A stretch of DNA of 64,000 nt, taken from CAG-103 sp048217285. Its GTDB lineage: Bacteria; Bacillota; Clostridia; Oscillospirales; Oscillospiraceae. Below are positions 15,139 to 23,708 of the stretch, piece after piece. Under the pieces are notes generated by a model. That model saw nothing but the letters and a program-made list of their open reading frames with translations, was not told the DNA's origin and ran no database searches. Positions within the stretch are counted from its first letter, which is position 1. Each line of letters begins with the position of its first letter. Where the stretch lies: NCBI GenBank assembly GCA_048217285.1, contig DBFWVW010000067.1, positions 1-64,000 on the forward strand, given 5' to 3'. Made by a program: the position numbers and the translations under genes.

Positions 15139-16568
15139 AATTCCGTCCCGGTTATCTCGCGCTCGCGCCGCTGGCCCCGCTGGGAGCGGCCGTGGTGCAC
15201 GCCGCGCTCACGCCGCGCAAAACGTCCGATTATCAGCCACAGCCGGATCCCGAGCGCGCCATGGCCTATGCCGAGAAGCTCTCGGCCATGATCCGGTGCG
15301 ACACCACGTCGTATGCCAATGTCCGCGAGCCGGAGAAGTTCGAGCGCTTCCACGCCCTGCTGGCGGAGCTCTTCCCGCTCGTGCATGAAAAGCTCGCGCG
15401 CACGGACATCGACGGCAACCTGCTCTATTATTGGCCGGGCAAGGCGCACGATCGTCCGATCGTGCTCATGAGCCATCAGGATGTCGTGCCCGCCGAGGGT
15501 ACGTGGGAGCACGCACCGTTTTCCGGCGATATTGCCGATGGCAAGGTCTGGGGCCGCGGCGCGTCGGACACCAAGTGCTCGGTCATGGCGTTTTTCCAGG
15601 CGGTCGAGGAGCTGCTCGCCGCCGGATATGAACCGGCAAATGACGTTTACATCGCCTCGTCCCGCACGGAAGAGTGGGCGGGCGACGGCGCGCCGAAGCT
15701 CGTCGATGAGCTCAAGCGCCGCGGAGTGCGGCCGTTTCTCGTCTGCGACGAGGGCGGCGGCATCATCACCGAGCCGATCGGCGGCGTCCCCGGAAACTTC
15801 GCCATGGTCGGCGTGTTTGAAAAGGGCAAGGCGGACGTGAAGTTCACGGCCCGCAGCACCGGCGGCCACGCCAGTGCCCCGACGGCGAACACCCCCATTG
15901 CCCGCCTGTCCGCGTTCGTGACGGATGTGGAGCGCCACGCGCCGTTTCGCAAAAAGTTTCTGCCCGAGGTCACGGCCATGTTCACGCGGCTGGCGGCGTA
16001 TGCGCCGTTTGGCCTGCGGCTCGTGATGGGCAACCTCTGGCTGTTTGCGCCGCTGATGAAGGTTGTGCTGCCGCGCGTGTCGGCACAGGCGGGGGCCATG
16101 CTGCGCACGACGATCGCGTTCACCATGCAGTCCGGTTCTGATGCTTACAATGTCCTGCCGCAGGAGGCGACGCTGGGCGCAAATCTGCGCTTCATTCCGC
16201 ACCAGGGCGAGCAGGAGAGCCTGGCCATCATTCGCCGACTCGCCGAAAAGCATGGTCTGGAGATGGAGGTCGTGCACACGAACGATTACTCTGAACCTGT
16301 GGACATTCACGGCGAGGCGTTTCGTCAGGTGGAGCGCGTCATCGGGGAGACGTTCCCTGGGCTGCCCGTCAGTCCCTATGTCATGACCGGCGCGACAGAT
16401 GCGCACTTCTATCAGGAGATCTGCGACAGCTGCGTGCGCTTTGCGCCTGTGATCTACGGCCCGGAGCAGATGAAGGGGATGCACGGCATCAACGAAAACA
16501 TCGAGTACAGCTGCCTGCCCGGTGCGGTCGATTTCTACAAGAATCTCATCCGCGCACAGGAGAAGTAA
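15135..16568 (+). CDS. M20-family metallopeptidase (carboxypeptidase S / aminoacylase type)
   Basis: 477 residues. An N-terminal hydrophobic anchor (YLALAPLAPLGAAVVHAAL) precedes the catalytic domain. Metal-site motifs: VLMSHQDVVP (His and Asp), WGRGASDTKCSVMAF (bridging Asp), SSRTEEWAGDG (Glu pair) and the dimerisation/lid domain from about residue 235 (KADVKFTARSTGGHASAPT). The family removes single residues from peptides or deacylates N-acyl amino acids with two zinc ions. The resemblance to yeast Cps1/PM20D1 (anchored M20) is notable. Coupled to two membrane proteins, suggesting uptake or export of its substrate or product. Confidence 0.9.
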   Translation: MKFRPGYLALAPLAPLGAAVVHAALTPRKTSDYQPQPDPERAMAYAEKLSAMIRCDTTSYANVREPEKFERFHALLAELFPLVHEKLARTDIDGNLLYYWPGKAHDRPIVLMSHQDVVPAEGTWEHAPFSGDIADGKVWGRGASDTKCSVMAFFQAVEELLAAGYEPANDVYIASSRTEEWAGDGAPKLVDELKRRGVRPFLVCDEGGGIITEPIGGVPGNFAMVGVFEKGKADVKFTARSTGGHASAPTANTPIARLSAFVTDVERHAPFRKKFLPEVTAMFTRLAAYAPFGLRLVMGNLWLFAPLMKVVLPRVSAQAGAMLRTTIAFTMQSGSDAYNVLPQEATLGANLRFIPHQGEQESLAIIRRLAEKHGLEMEVVHTNDYSEPVDIHGEAFRQVERVIGETFPGLPVSPYVMTGATDAHFYQEICDSCVRFAPVIYGPEQMKGMHGINENIEYSCLPGAVDFYKNLIRAQEK

Positions 16569-16575
16569 AAAAAGC

Positions 16576-16612
16576 AGCAAAGCGCCCGGACGTTTCGTCC
16601 GGGCGCTTTGCT
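16576..16612 (+). terminator. Hairpin ending the DUF5058-M20 operon
   Basis: Perfect 17-bp arms (AGCAAAGCGCCCGGACG and complement) with a TTT loop; also faces the end of fakA on the other strand. Confidence 0.8.
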
Positions 16613-16629
16613 GTCTTATGGTGCACGTT

Positions 16630-18285
16630 TTATTCAAACGAGATCATGTAGTAATACACCGGCTGGCCGCCGTCAACGACGTTTACGTCCGCCATTGGCA
16701 GACGCTCGCCGAGCAAGTCGGCCGCGTGCTGGGCGGCGTCGCCCTGCACGTCCTCGCCATAGTAGATGGAGACAATGTCGGGGTCGAGATCCTTGGCGGC
16801 GTCTGCGATTGCGGTCAGCACTTTGTCGAGGTCGGTGTCGCTGCCGAGCAGCGCACCGTCCATCAGCGCCAGATACTCCCCCTTGTGAATGTCGTGGCCG
16901 TCAAAGTCGGAGTCGCGCGCGGCGTAGGTGATCTGCGCGGTGTGCACACTCTCGATCGCGGCGCTCAGCTCCGCCTCGATGACGTCCTCGGCGCTCGCCG
17001 GGTCGAAGGAAAGCATCGCGGTGATGCCCTGTGGCACAGTCTTGGTCGGGATGACGATGACCTTCTTGTCCGACAGCGGGATGCACTGCTGGGCGGCCAT
17101 GATGATGTTCTTGTTGTTCGGCAGCACGAACACGACCTCCGCCGGCGTCTTGTTGACCTCGGTGAGAATGTCCTCCGTGGAGGGGTTCATGGTCTGGCCG
17201 CCGGTGACGACACGATCCACGCCCAGCTCGCGGAAGAGGTTCGCTATACCCTCGCCGGCGGACACGGCTACGACGCCGAACTGCTTTTCGGGCTTGGCCA
17301 CGGCGGGCTCGGCTTCCGCGGCCGCAGGAGCGGCTTCCTTGCCGGAGAGCGCGGTGTGCTGGTTGCGCATATTTTCGATCTTTACGGTCTGGAGCGGGCC
17401 GTAGGTCAGCGCCTCGGTCAGCACCTCGCCGGGCACGTTCGTGTGCACGTGCACTTTGATGATCTCGTCGTCATCGACCACGACGACGCAGTCGCCGAGA
17501 TTCTTCAGGAACGAGCGCAGGAGCTCCGGGCTCTTGCTGTTTTCACGCGCGACGATGAACTCCGTGCAGTAGCCGAACGTGATCTCGCCGGTGTCGAACT
17601 CGGAGAAGTCCGCGCCCTCTTTCGGTGCCTGTGCGGCAGCCGGAGCGGCGGCGGTCACGGGGGCGGCCGTGCGGCCCTGCAGATAGCCGAGCATGGCGTC
17701 CATGACGAGCACGAAGCCCTCGCCGCCGGCATCGACCACGCCTGCGCGGCGCAGCACGGGGTTGATGTTCTGCGTGTCGGCCAGCGCCTCGCGCGCGGCG
17801 GCGAGCAGCGCGTCGAGCATACCCTCGAAGTCCGTGCTATCCTTGGCAAAAGCCACGGCGGCCTGCGCGCCCAGACGGCTGACGGTGAGGATCGTGCCCT
17901 CGGCCGGCTTCATAACGGCCTTGTAGGCAGCGTCCACGCCGGCGGAGACGGCAGCGGCAAATTCCGCCGCGCTCGCGGTCTCGCGGCCCTTGAGGGATTT
18001 GGCGATCCCGCGGAACAGCAGCGACAAAATGACGCCGGAGTTGCCGCGCGCACCGCGCAGCAGCGCGCTCGCGGCGCAGTCGGCCACGGCGCCAACGGTG
18101 TCGGTCTGTTTGCGGCCGAGCTCGATGGCGGCCGAGTTCATCGTCAGGCTCATGTTTGTACCGGTGTCGCCATCCGGAACGGGGAAGACGTTGAGCTCGT
18201 TGATCTTTTGCTTGTTTTCTTCCAGTGCCGCGTTCGCGCACAGGAGCATTTCCCGAAGCGCTGCGGCATCAATGATCTCTCTCAA
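16630..18285 (-). CDS. fakA: Fatty acid kinase catalytic subunit FakA (DhaL-domain, YloV)
   Basis: 551 residues. The N-terminal DhaL-type ATP domain shows NVFPVPDGDTGTNMSLTM (the Asp-rich Mg-ATP site) and LRGARGNSGVILSLLFRG; the middle and C-terminal FakA domains follow, with INPVLRRAGVVDAGGEGFVLVMDA. With a fatty-acid-binding FakB it phosphorylates exogenous fatty acids. An Ala/Pro-rich low-complexity linker at about residues 210-222 and another near 300-315 separate the domains. It lies 81 bases downstream of yloU, the standard yloU-yloV pairing; no fakB (DegV) gene is in the window. Confidence 0.93.
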   Translation of the reverse strand: MREIIDAAALREMLLCANAALEENKQKINELNVFPVPDGDTGTNMSLTMNSAAIELGRKQTDTVGAVADCAASALLRGARGNSGVILSLLFRGIAKSLKGRETASAAEFAAAVSAGVDAAYKAVMKPAEGTILTVSRLGAQAAVAFAKDSTDFEGMLDALLAAAREALADTQNINPVLRRAGVVDAGGEGFVLVMDAMLGYLQGRTAAPVTAAAPAAAQAPKEGADFSEFDTGEITFGYCTEFIVARENSKSPELLRSFLKNLGDCVVVVDDDEIIKVHVHTNVPGEVLTEALTYGPLQTVKIENMRNQHTALSGKEAAPAAAEAEPAVAKPEKQFGVVAVSAGEGIANLFRELGVDRVVTGGQTMNPSTEDILTEVNKTPAEVVFVLPNNKNIIMAAQQCIPLSDKKVIVIPTKTVPQGITAMLSFDPASAEDVIEAELSAAIESVHTAQITYAARDSDFDGHDIHKGEYLALMDGALLGSDTDLDKVLTAIADAAKDLDPDIVSIYYGEDVQGDAAQHAADLLGERLPMADVNVVDGGQPVYYYMISFE

Positions 18286-18366
18286 ATCTGTACACCTCCG
18301 ACAGGGGGAATGAAAATGGCCCGGAAGCGCGGCTCCCGGGAGGGAAGCAGAGCGAAATATCCTCGC

Positions 18367-18720
18367 TTAATCGAGGAACATGGTGTCCACGTACACGTCC
18401 ACGCGCGCCACGGGTACGCCGGTGGCCTGATTGACCTTATAGCTGACCTCGTTGATGATGCTATGGGCAAGCGCGGAAATGTTCACGCCGTGATCGACCG
18501 CGATGTGCAGCTCGAGTGAGATGCTGCCGTCATCGGCGAATGTGGCGTTGACGCCCTTGGACATGGACTCGCGGCGCAGGAGCTGGAGCGGTCCGCTGTC
18601 TTTGCTGCGGCCGACCATGCCCTTCACGCCGAAGCAACTGGTCGCGGCGTCGCCTGCAAGGTTGGTGAATACTTCGTTGGTGATGCTGATGGTGCCATTC
18701 GATTGTTCGATTTTGACCAT
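18367..18720 (-). CDS. yloU: Asp23/Gls24-family protein (YloU)
   Basis: 117 residues. The family pattern is present: an N-terminal strand GTISITNEVFTNLAGDAATSC, V-K-G-M in the first third, LELHIAVDHGVNISALAHSI in the middle and the end ATGVPVARVDVYVDTMF. Members are small envelope-stress or membrane-associated proteins; YloU is always paired with FakA in Firmicutes and the exact role is not settled. Divergent from nifJ. Confidence 0.93.
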   Translation of the reverse strand: MVKIEQSNGTISITNEVFTNLAGDAATSCFGVKGMVGRSKDSGPLQLLRRESMSKGVNATFADDGSISLELHIAVDHGVNISALAHSIINEVSYKVNQATGVPVARVDVYVDTMFLD

Positions 18721-18867
18721 GTAGACAGCCCCTTTCTTAACAGCAGTGATATATTATATAACAACGGCCGGGAAATCACAAGCGGAAAAACACCGAAAAA
18801 AACGGATTTTTTCCGTGAAAACGCCGGTTTTTCCACGGAAACTTTTCACAAATGCAATGGTTGCGTT

Positions 18868-18928
18868 TCAAAATTTGAATACGAATTTCAAAACAATGGT
18901 TTACGCCTTTTTGAAAATGTGCTATCAT
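18868..18928 (+). promoter_or_regulatory. nifJ promoter with upstream TTCAAA palindromes
   Basis: TTTACG (18900-18905), 17-bp spacer, TATCAT (18923-18928). Just upstream, TTCAAA-A-TTTGAA (a perfect 13-bp palindrome) and a further TTCAAA lie within 18869-18895. These may be an operator or an AT-rich UP element. The same TTTCAAAA block and ATGCTATCAT -10 context occur before the gene at 27217. Confidence 0.6.
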
Positions 18929-18991
18929 ATTGACGTGAATGGGCCAAAAGGGAGCCCATACTGCAACTAAGAGAAATAGGAGATGAAGTTT

Positions 18992-21900
18992 ATGGCAAGA
19001 AAGCTCGTTACCATGGACGGCAACAATGCTGCTGCCCACGTGTCTTACGCGTTCACGGAAGTGGCTGCCATTTACCCGATCACCCCGTCGAGCCCGATGG
19101 CTGACCTGGTCGATCAGTGGGCCGCTGCCGGCCGCAAGAACATCTTCGGCACGAAGGTCCGTGTGCAGGAAATGCAGGCAGAGTCCGGCGCAGCCGGCGC
19201 TGTCCACGGTTCCCTGAATGCCGGCGCCCTGACCACGACGTATACCGCCTCTCAGGGCCTGCTGCTCATGATCCCGAATATGTATAAGATGGCCGGCGAA
19301 CTGCTTCCGGCCGTGTTCCATGTGACGGCCCGTGCGCTCGCGTCGCACACGCTGTCCATCTTCGGCGATCAGTCTGACGTTATGGCCTGCCGCCAGACCG
19401 GCTTCGCCATGCTCGCCGAGGGCAATGTGCAGGAAGTTATGGATCTGTCCCCTGTGGCGCACCTGGCCGCCATCAAGGGCCGTGTCCCGTTCCTGAACTT
19501 CTTTGACGGCTTCCGTACCTCGCACGAGATCCAGAAGATTGCCGTCTGGGATTATGACGATTTGGCCGAGATGGTCGATATGGATGCGGTCAACGCTTTC
19601 CGTCAGCGCGGCCTGAACCCGCAGCATCCGCAGATGCGCGGTAGCCACGAAAACGGCGACATCTTCTTCCAGAACCGTGAGGCGTCCAACAAGTATTACG
19701 ACGCCGTGCCGGATCTGGTCGAGGAGTATATGGGCAAGATCAATGCCAAGCTCGGCACCAATTATCAGCTGTTCAACTACTATGGCGCTCCGGATGCTGA
19801 CCGTGTCATCATCTCCATGGGCTCCATCTGCGACGTGGCCGAGGAAGTCATCGACTACCTCAACGCGCACGGCGAGAAGGTCGGCCTCGTGAAGGTCCGC
19901 CTGTACCGTCCGTTCCGCGCCGATAAGCTCATCGCGGCCATCCCGGCGACCTGCAAGAAGATCGCCGTGCTCGACCGCACGAAGGAGCCCGGCGCACAGG
20001 GCGAGCCCCTGTATCTCGACGTGGTCACCGCACTGGCCAATGCCGGCCGCAACGACATCGTCGTCACCGGCGGCCGCTATGGCCTCGGCTCCAAGGATAC
20101 CCCGCCGTCCTCCGTGTTCGCGGTCTACGAAGAGCTCAAGCGCGACACGCCGAAGCGGCAGTTCACCATCGGCATCGTCGATGATGTGACCAATCTCTCC
20201 CTGCCGGAGACGGACGCGCCCGACACCTCTGCCGAGGGCACCATCGCCTGCAAGTTCTGGGGTCTCGGCGGCGACGGCACCGTCGGCGCGAACAAGAACT
20301 CCATCAAGATCATCGGCGACCACACCGATAAATACGTGCAGGCCTACTTCCAGTACGACTCCAAGAAGACCGGCGGCGTGACCATCAGCCACCTGCGCTT
20401 CGGCGATCACGAGATCAAGAGCCCGTACTATATCAATAAGGCCGACTTCGTGGCTTGCCACAACCCGTCTTACATCACCAAGGGCTTCAAGATGGTCCAG
20501 GATGTCAAGCCGGGCGGCGTGTTCATGATCAACTGCGAGTGGACGCCCGAGGAGCTCAGCCACCATCTGGACGCTTCCGCCAAGCGCTACATCGCCAGAA
20601 ACAACATCCAGCTCTACACGATCAACGCCATCGACCTGGCCATCCAGATCGGCATGGGCAAGCGCAACAACACCATCCTGCAGTCCGCATTCTTCTCTCT
20701 GGCAAAGATCATGCCGGAAGAAGACGCCATCCGCTACATGAAGGAAAAGGCCAAGGTCTCCTACATGAAGAAGGGCGAGGATGTCGTCGAGATGAACTAC
20801 AAGGCCATCGACCTCGGTGCGACCGCGTATGTGAAGATCGACGTTCCGGCCGACTGGGCCAACGCCGTTGACGAAGCACCGGCCAAGGAGCTGGCCGGCC
20901 GTCCGGCCACCGTTAAGATGGTGCGCGATATTCTGACCCCGGTCGACAAGATGGACGGCGACAGCCTGCCGGTTTCCGCGTTCGTCGATCATGCCGACGG
21001 TACGTTCGAGCTCGGTGCTTCCGCGTATGAGAAGCGCGGTGTGGCCGTCTCCGTGCCGGAATGGGACAGCGCCAAGTGCATCCAGTGCAACCAGTGCGCC
21101 TATGTCTGCCCGCACGCGACCATCCGCCCGTTTGCGCTCACGGCCGATGAGCTGGCCGCCGCGCCCGAGCAGACCAAAGCGGTTGACTTTAAGGTCGGCG
21201 CTGGCAAGGGCGTTTACAAGTTCTCCATGGCTATCTCTCCGCTCGACTGCATGGGCTGCGGTGTCTGCACGCACGTCTGCCCGGTCGGCGCGCTGACGAT
21301 GCAGCCGCTCGAGAGTCAGGAAGCGCAGCAGCCCGTGTTCGACTACATGGTCGCCAAGGTTGCCGAGAAGAAAGAGCTTCAGGACTTCACTGTCAAGGGC
21401 AGCCAGTTCCGGCAGCCCATGCTTGAGTTCTCCGGTTCCTGTGCCGGCTGCGCCGAGACGAGCTATGCCCGCCTGATCACGCAGCTGTTCGGCGATCACA
21501 TGATGATCTCCAACGCGACCGGCTGCTCGTCCATCTGGGGCGGCCCGGCTGCTACCAGCCCGTACACCGTCAACAAAGAAGGCAAGGGTCCCGCCTGGGC
21601 CAACTCCCTGTTCGAGGATAACGCGGAGCACGGCCTCGGTATGTACCTCGGCCAGAAGAAGATCCGCGACGATCTGGCGGAAGACATCCGCTACATCGCC
21701 GAAAACGGCAAGGATCCGGCCAAGGTCGCAGCCGCCAAGAAGTACCTCGAGACCTATCACGACGGCGAGGCCAACCAGACCGCCACGGCGGAGTTCCTCG
21801 CTGCCATGGAGGCAAAGCCCTGCGGCTGCGAGCGCTACCAGCGCATCATGGACAACAAGGACTTCCTCAACAAGAAGAGCTGCTGGATCTTCGGCGGCGA

Positions 21901-22525
21901 CGGCTGGGCTTACGACATCGGCTTCGGCGGCTTGGACCATGTCCTGGCGCAGGACGAGGACGTGAACGTGTTCGTCTTTAACACCGAGGTCTACTCCAAC
22001 ACCGGCGGACAGGCGTCCAAGGCTTCCAACATCGGCCAGGTTGCGCAGTTCGCGGCTGCCGGTAAGGAGCTCAAGAGCAAGAGCCTTGCCGAGATCGCCA
22101 TGAGCTATGGCTACATCTATGTGGCACAGGTTGCCATGGGCGCAAACCCGGCGCAGACCATCAAGGCCATCAAGGAAGCGGAAGCTTACCCCGGCCCGTC
22201 CCTGATCATCGGCTACGCCCCCTGCGAGATGCACAGCATCAAGAAGGGCGGCATGACCAACTGCCAGGGCGAGATGAAGCGCGCGGTCGACTGCGGCTAC
22301 TGGAACCTGTTCCGTTACGACCCGGCGGCTGAGAAGCCCTTCGCGCTCGACAGCAAGGAGCCGGCCGGCGGCTACCGCGACTTCCTCATGAACGAGGCGC
22401 GTTATGCCCGCCTGACCAACGAGTTCCCGGATCGTGCCGAGGAGCTGTTTGCAAAGTCCGAGGCCAACGCCAAGGCCCGCTACGAGCACCTGCTCAAGCT
22501 CAAGAAGCTCTACGACGAGGCATAA
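18992..22525 (+). CDS. nifJ: Pyruvate:ferredoxin (flavodoxin) oxidoreductase
   Basis: 1177 residues, the full single-chain PFOR. Domain order: pyrimidine-binding domain (FTEVAAIYPITPSSPMAD, about 20-40), transketolase-C-like domain, gamma domain (FWGLGGDGTVGANKNSIKII, about 415-434), 2[4Fe-4S] ferredoxin domain (CIQCNQCAYVCP and CMGCGVCTHVCP, about 695-765), and the TPP domain (GDGWAYDIGFGGLDHVLA with GDG...N). It oxidises pyruvate to acetyl-CoA and CO2, reducing ferredoxin. ATG 18992 suits the AGGAG at 18977-18982; an ATG at 18983 is too close. Monocistronic with its own terminator. Confidence 0.98.
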   Translation: MARKLVTMDGNNAAAHVSYAFTEVAAIYPITPSSPMADLVDQWAAAGRKNIFGTKVRVQEMQAESGAAGAVHGSLNAGALTTTYTASQGLLLMIPNMYKMAGELLPAVFHVTARALASHTLSIFGDQSDVMACRQTGFAMLAEGNVQEVMDLSPVAHLAAIKGRVPFLNFFDGFRTSHEIQKIAVWDYDDLAEMVDMDAVNAFRQRGLNPQHPQMRGSHENGDIFFQNREASNKYYDAVPDLVEEYMGKINAKLGTNYQLFNYYGAPDADRVIISMGSICDVAEEVIDYLNAHGEKVGLVKVRLYRPFRADKLIAAIPATCKKIAVLDRTKEPGAQGEPLYLDVVTALANAGRNDIVVTGGRYGLGSKDTPPSSVFAVYEELKRDTPKRQFTIGIVDDVTNLSLPETDAPDTSAEGTIACKFWGLGGDGTVGANKNSIKIIGDHTDKYVQAYFQYDSKKTGGVTISHLRFGDHEIKSPYYINKADFVACHNPSYITKGFKMVQDVKPGGVFMINCEWTPEELSHHLDASAKRYIARNNIQLYTINAIDLAIQIGMGKRNNTILQSAFFSLAKIMPEEDAIRYMKEKAKVSYMKKGEDVVEMNYKAIDLGATAYVKIDVPADWANAVDEAPAKELAGRPATVKMVRDILTPVDKMDGDSLPVSAFVDHADGTFELGASAYEKRGVAVSVPEWDSAKCIQCNQCAYVCPHATIRPFALTADELAAAPEQTKAVDFKVGAGKGVYKFSMAISPLDCMGCGVCTHVCPVGALTMQPLESQEAQQPVFDYMVAKVAEKKELQDFTVKGSQFRQPMLEFSGSCAGCAETSYARLITQLFGDHMMISNATGCSSIWGGPAATSPYTVNKEGKGPAWANSLFEDNAEHGLGMYLGQKKIRDDLAEDIRYIAENGKDPAKVAAAKKYLETYHDGEANQTATAEFLAAMEAKPCGCERYQRIMDNKDFLNKKSCWIFGGDGWAYDIGFGGLDHVLAQDEDVNVFVFNTEVYSNTGGQASKASNIGQVAQFAAAGKELKSKSLAEIAMSYGYIYVAQVAMGANPAQTIKAIKEAEAYPGPSLIIGYAPCEMHSIKKGGMTNCQGEMKRAVDCGYWNLFRYDPAAEKPFALDSKEPAGGYRDFLMNEARYARLTNEFPDRAEELFAKSEANAKARYEHLLKLKKLYDEA

Positions 22526-22541
22526 GTTTTTTCACCTGCGC

Positions 22542-22571
22542 AGGCGGGGCTGGTTTCAGCCCCGCCTTTTT
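22542..22571 (+). terminator. Terminator after nifJ
   Basis: AGGCGGGGCT-N6-AGCCCCGCCT then TTTT; its right arm is also the left edge of the dispersed repeat at 22556-22604. Confidence 0.88.
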
Positions 22572-22604
22572 GCACCATGAAAAGCCGTCTCCTTGAGGAG
22601 AAGG
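22556..22604 (+). repeat. Dispersed repeat, copy 1
   Basis: 49 bases identical to 23709-23757, including TTTTTGCACCATGAAAAGCC and the self-complementary TCTCCTTGAGGAGA. From memory, the CTCCTTGAGGAGAAGG core is common in gut Firmicutes genomes as a short intergenic repeat; this needs a search. It sits at the nifJ terminator, and copy 2 lies on the other side of the HNH gene. Confidence 0.85.
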
Positions 22605-23068
22605 CCCCTCACGGTATATGCAAATGCATAGAAAAGATGGGGCGCATGGTGCAGAATCGTACGCATGAGGAAGCCGTGACAGCCGCGCGACAAACCGCGT
22701 ACGCAACACTTTAGTGCGCTACCTCGCAAATGTGAATCCAACAATTGTTCATAACCTGTTGATTACGCAAACGCATACATCGTCCCGCTCGGAATAGATT
22801 GCGCGCTATTGTGGAAAGCCGCCGCTGAAATCGGTCAAATCTCCCGGATTTATGCAAGGATAGCACCGCACGTCAAGGCTAAAATGCACGATGCAGCACG
22901 CAAAGCCGCTTTTCTGACGAAAAGCACAGCCGAAAAAGAGGACGTGTTCACGCGCAAGCGCGTAACACGCCCCTTTTTCCGTCTGTGTGCCGCTACGCGT
23001 CACCGGCTTTGCTGCTTGCCCCGGCCTTGACAAGCGTGCTGCAGCAAAAATAAAAGGAGATTTGACCC
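22605..23068. other. Intergenic region before the HNH gene
   Basis: About 460 bases with no supported gene. Contents: an unrecognised stretch, then the hairpin at 22943-22978 and a ribosome site for the HNH gene. A 73-codon plus-strand frame (22809-23030) has no ribosome site and crosses the hairpin, so it is not called. Confidence 0.6.
22943..22978 (+). terminator. Hairpin with T-run upstream of the HNH gene
   Basis: CGTGTT-CACGCGC-AA-GCGCGT-AACACG (22943-22969) followed by CCCCTTTTT. It looks like an intrinsic terminator although no gene precedes it, so it may end a small transcript or act in a leader. Confidence 0.6.
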
Positions 23069-23359
23069 ATGATTTCAGCGAACATTCCGACTTCCACCCG
23101 CAAAGCAATCTACCGCCGTGACGGCTACCGCTGCGCACTCTGCGACAGCACGCAATATCTGCAGATTCACCATATCATCCCGCGCGGAAAAGGCGGCAAC
23201 AGCGAGCCCGACAACCTCATCACGCTCTGCTCCAAATGCCACGGAGCGGCTCATGGCTGCATCCCTGAGGGATGGACAATGACCGCAGAAGACGTAGAAC
23301 AAGCGTGCATTGAGTACGTCAGCGACCTGTGCGCCGGAGATTGGTACCCGCTAGAATGA
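23069..23359 (+). CDS. Small HNH endonuclease
   Basis: 96 residues, ATG 23069 with AAGGAG at 23054-23059. The whole protein is an HNH module: RRDGYRCALCDSTQ (first Cys pair), LQIHHIIPRGKGG (the HH catalytic core), NLITLCSKCHGAAHG (second Cys pair plus final His). Such free-standing HNH proteins occur in phages and mobile elements as well as in genomes. It lies between two 49-bp direct repeats and next to a large hairpin and an unusually GC-rich tract, so it may be part of an acquired segment. The target is unknown. Confidence 0.88.
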   Translation: MISANIPTSTRKAIYRRDGYRCALCDSTQYLQIHHIIPRGKGGNSEPDNLITLCSKCHGAAHGCIPEGWTMTAEDVEQACIEYVSDLCAGDWYPLE

Positions 23360-23379
23360 GCGGGTCTCCATCTTATCAT

Positions 23380-23640
23380 TCAAAAAGGTCGCGCGGCGGG
23401 GCACCCCCACGTGCTTGTCAAAGCTGGCCCCCCCGCCGCGCAGTTCCGCGCGCGCGCCCGGTTTTGTGCAGGGTTCGGCGGTGCGCGCGCGCTCAGTCCT
23501 TCGGGCCGCCCGCGTGGGCGCGGCCGTCCCTGCGCGGGCTGCGGCCCTTGCGTCTCGTCGGCCCGCGCTTGGTTTTGGTGGGGGCGTGGTGCGCGGGCCT
23601 CCTCGAGATTCCGCGCGCTGCGGCGCGCGGGCGAGGGAAA
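23380..23640. other. Extremely GC-rich non-coding tract
   Basis: Visibly richer in G+C than the surrounding genes, with many GCGCGC runs. Three overlapping open frames exist but are low-complexity Arg/Pro/Ala readings without ribosome sites, so no gene is called. CGCGCGGCGGGG at 23389-23400 and its near complement CCCCGCCGCGC at about 23431-23442 could pair over a 30-nt loop. Confidence 0.5.
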
Positions 23641-23641
23641 A

Positions 23642-23694
23642 TAGTGTTTCCGGCTAGCACTATACCTAGCGGTATAGTGCTGCCGGAAACACTA
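23642..23694. repeat. Long inverted repeat (24-bp arms, one bulge)
   Basis: TAGTGTTTCCGGC-t-AGCACTATACC (23642-23666), loop TAGC, then GGTATAGTGCT-GCCGGAAACACTA (23671-23694). Only one unpaired base in the left arm. It abuts copy 2 of the dispersed repeat and has no T-run, so it is not a standard terminator; it resembles the end or core of a miniature element. Confidence 0.85.
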
Positions 23695-23708
23695 AATCTT
23701 GTGAATGC

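Noticed and set aside
18776..22489. 1237-codon minus-strand open frame opposite nifJ
   Set aside because: A mirror of the strong GC-rich codon use of nifJ; no ribosome site, no recognisable domain, and PFOR on the plus strand is unambiguous.
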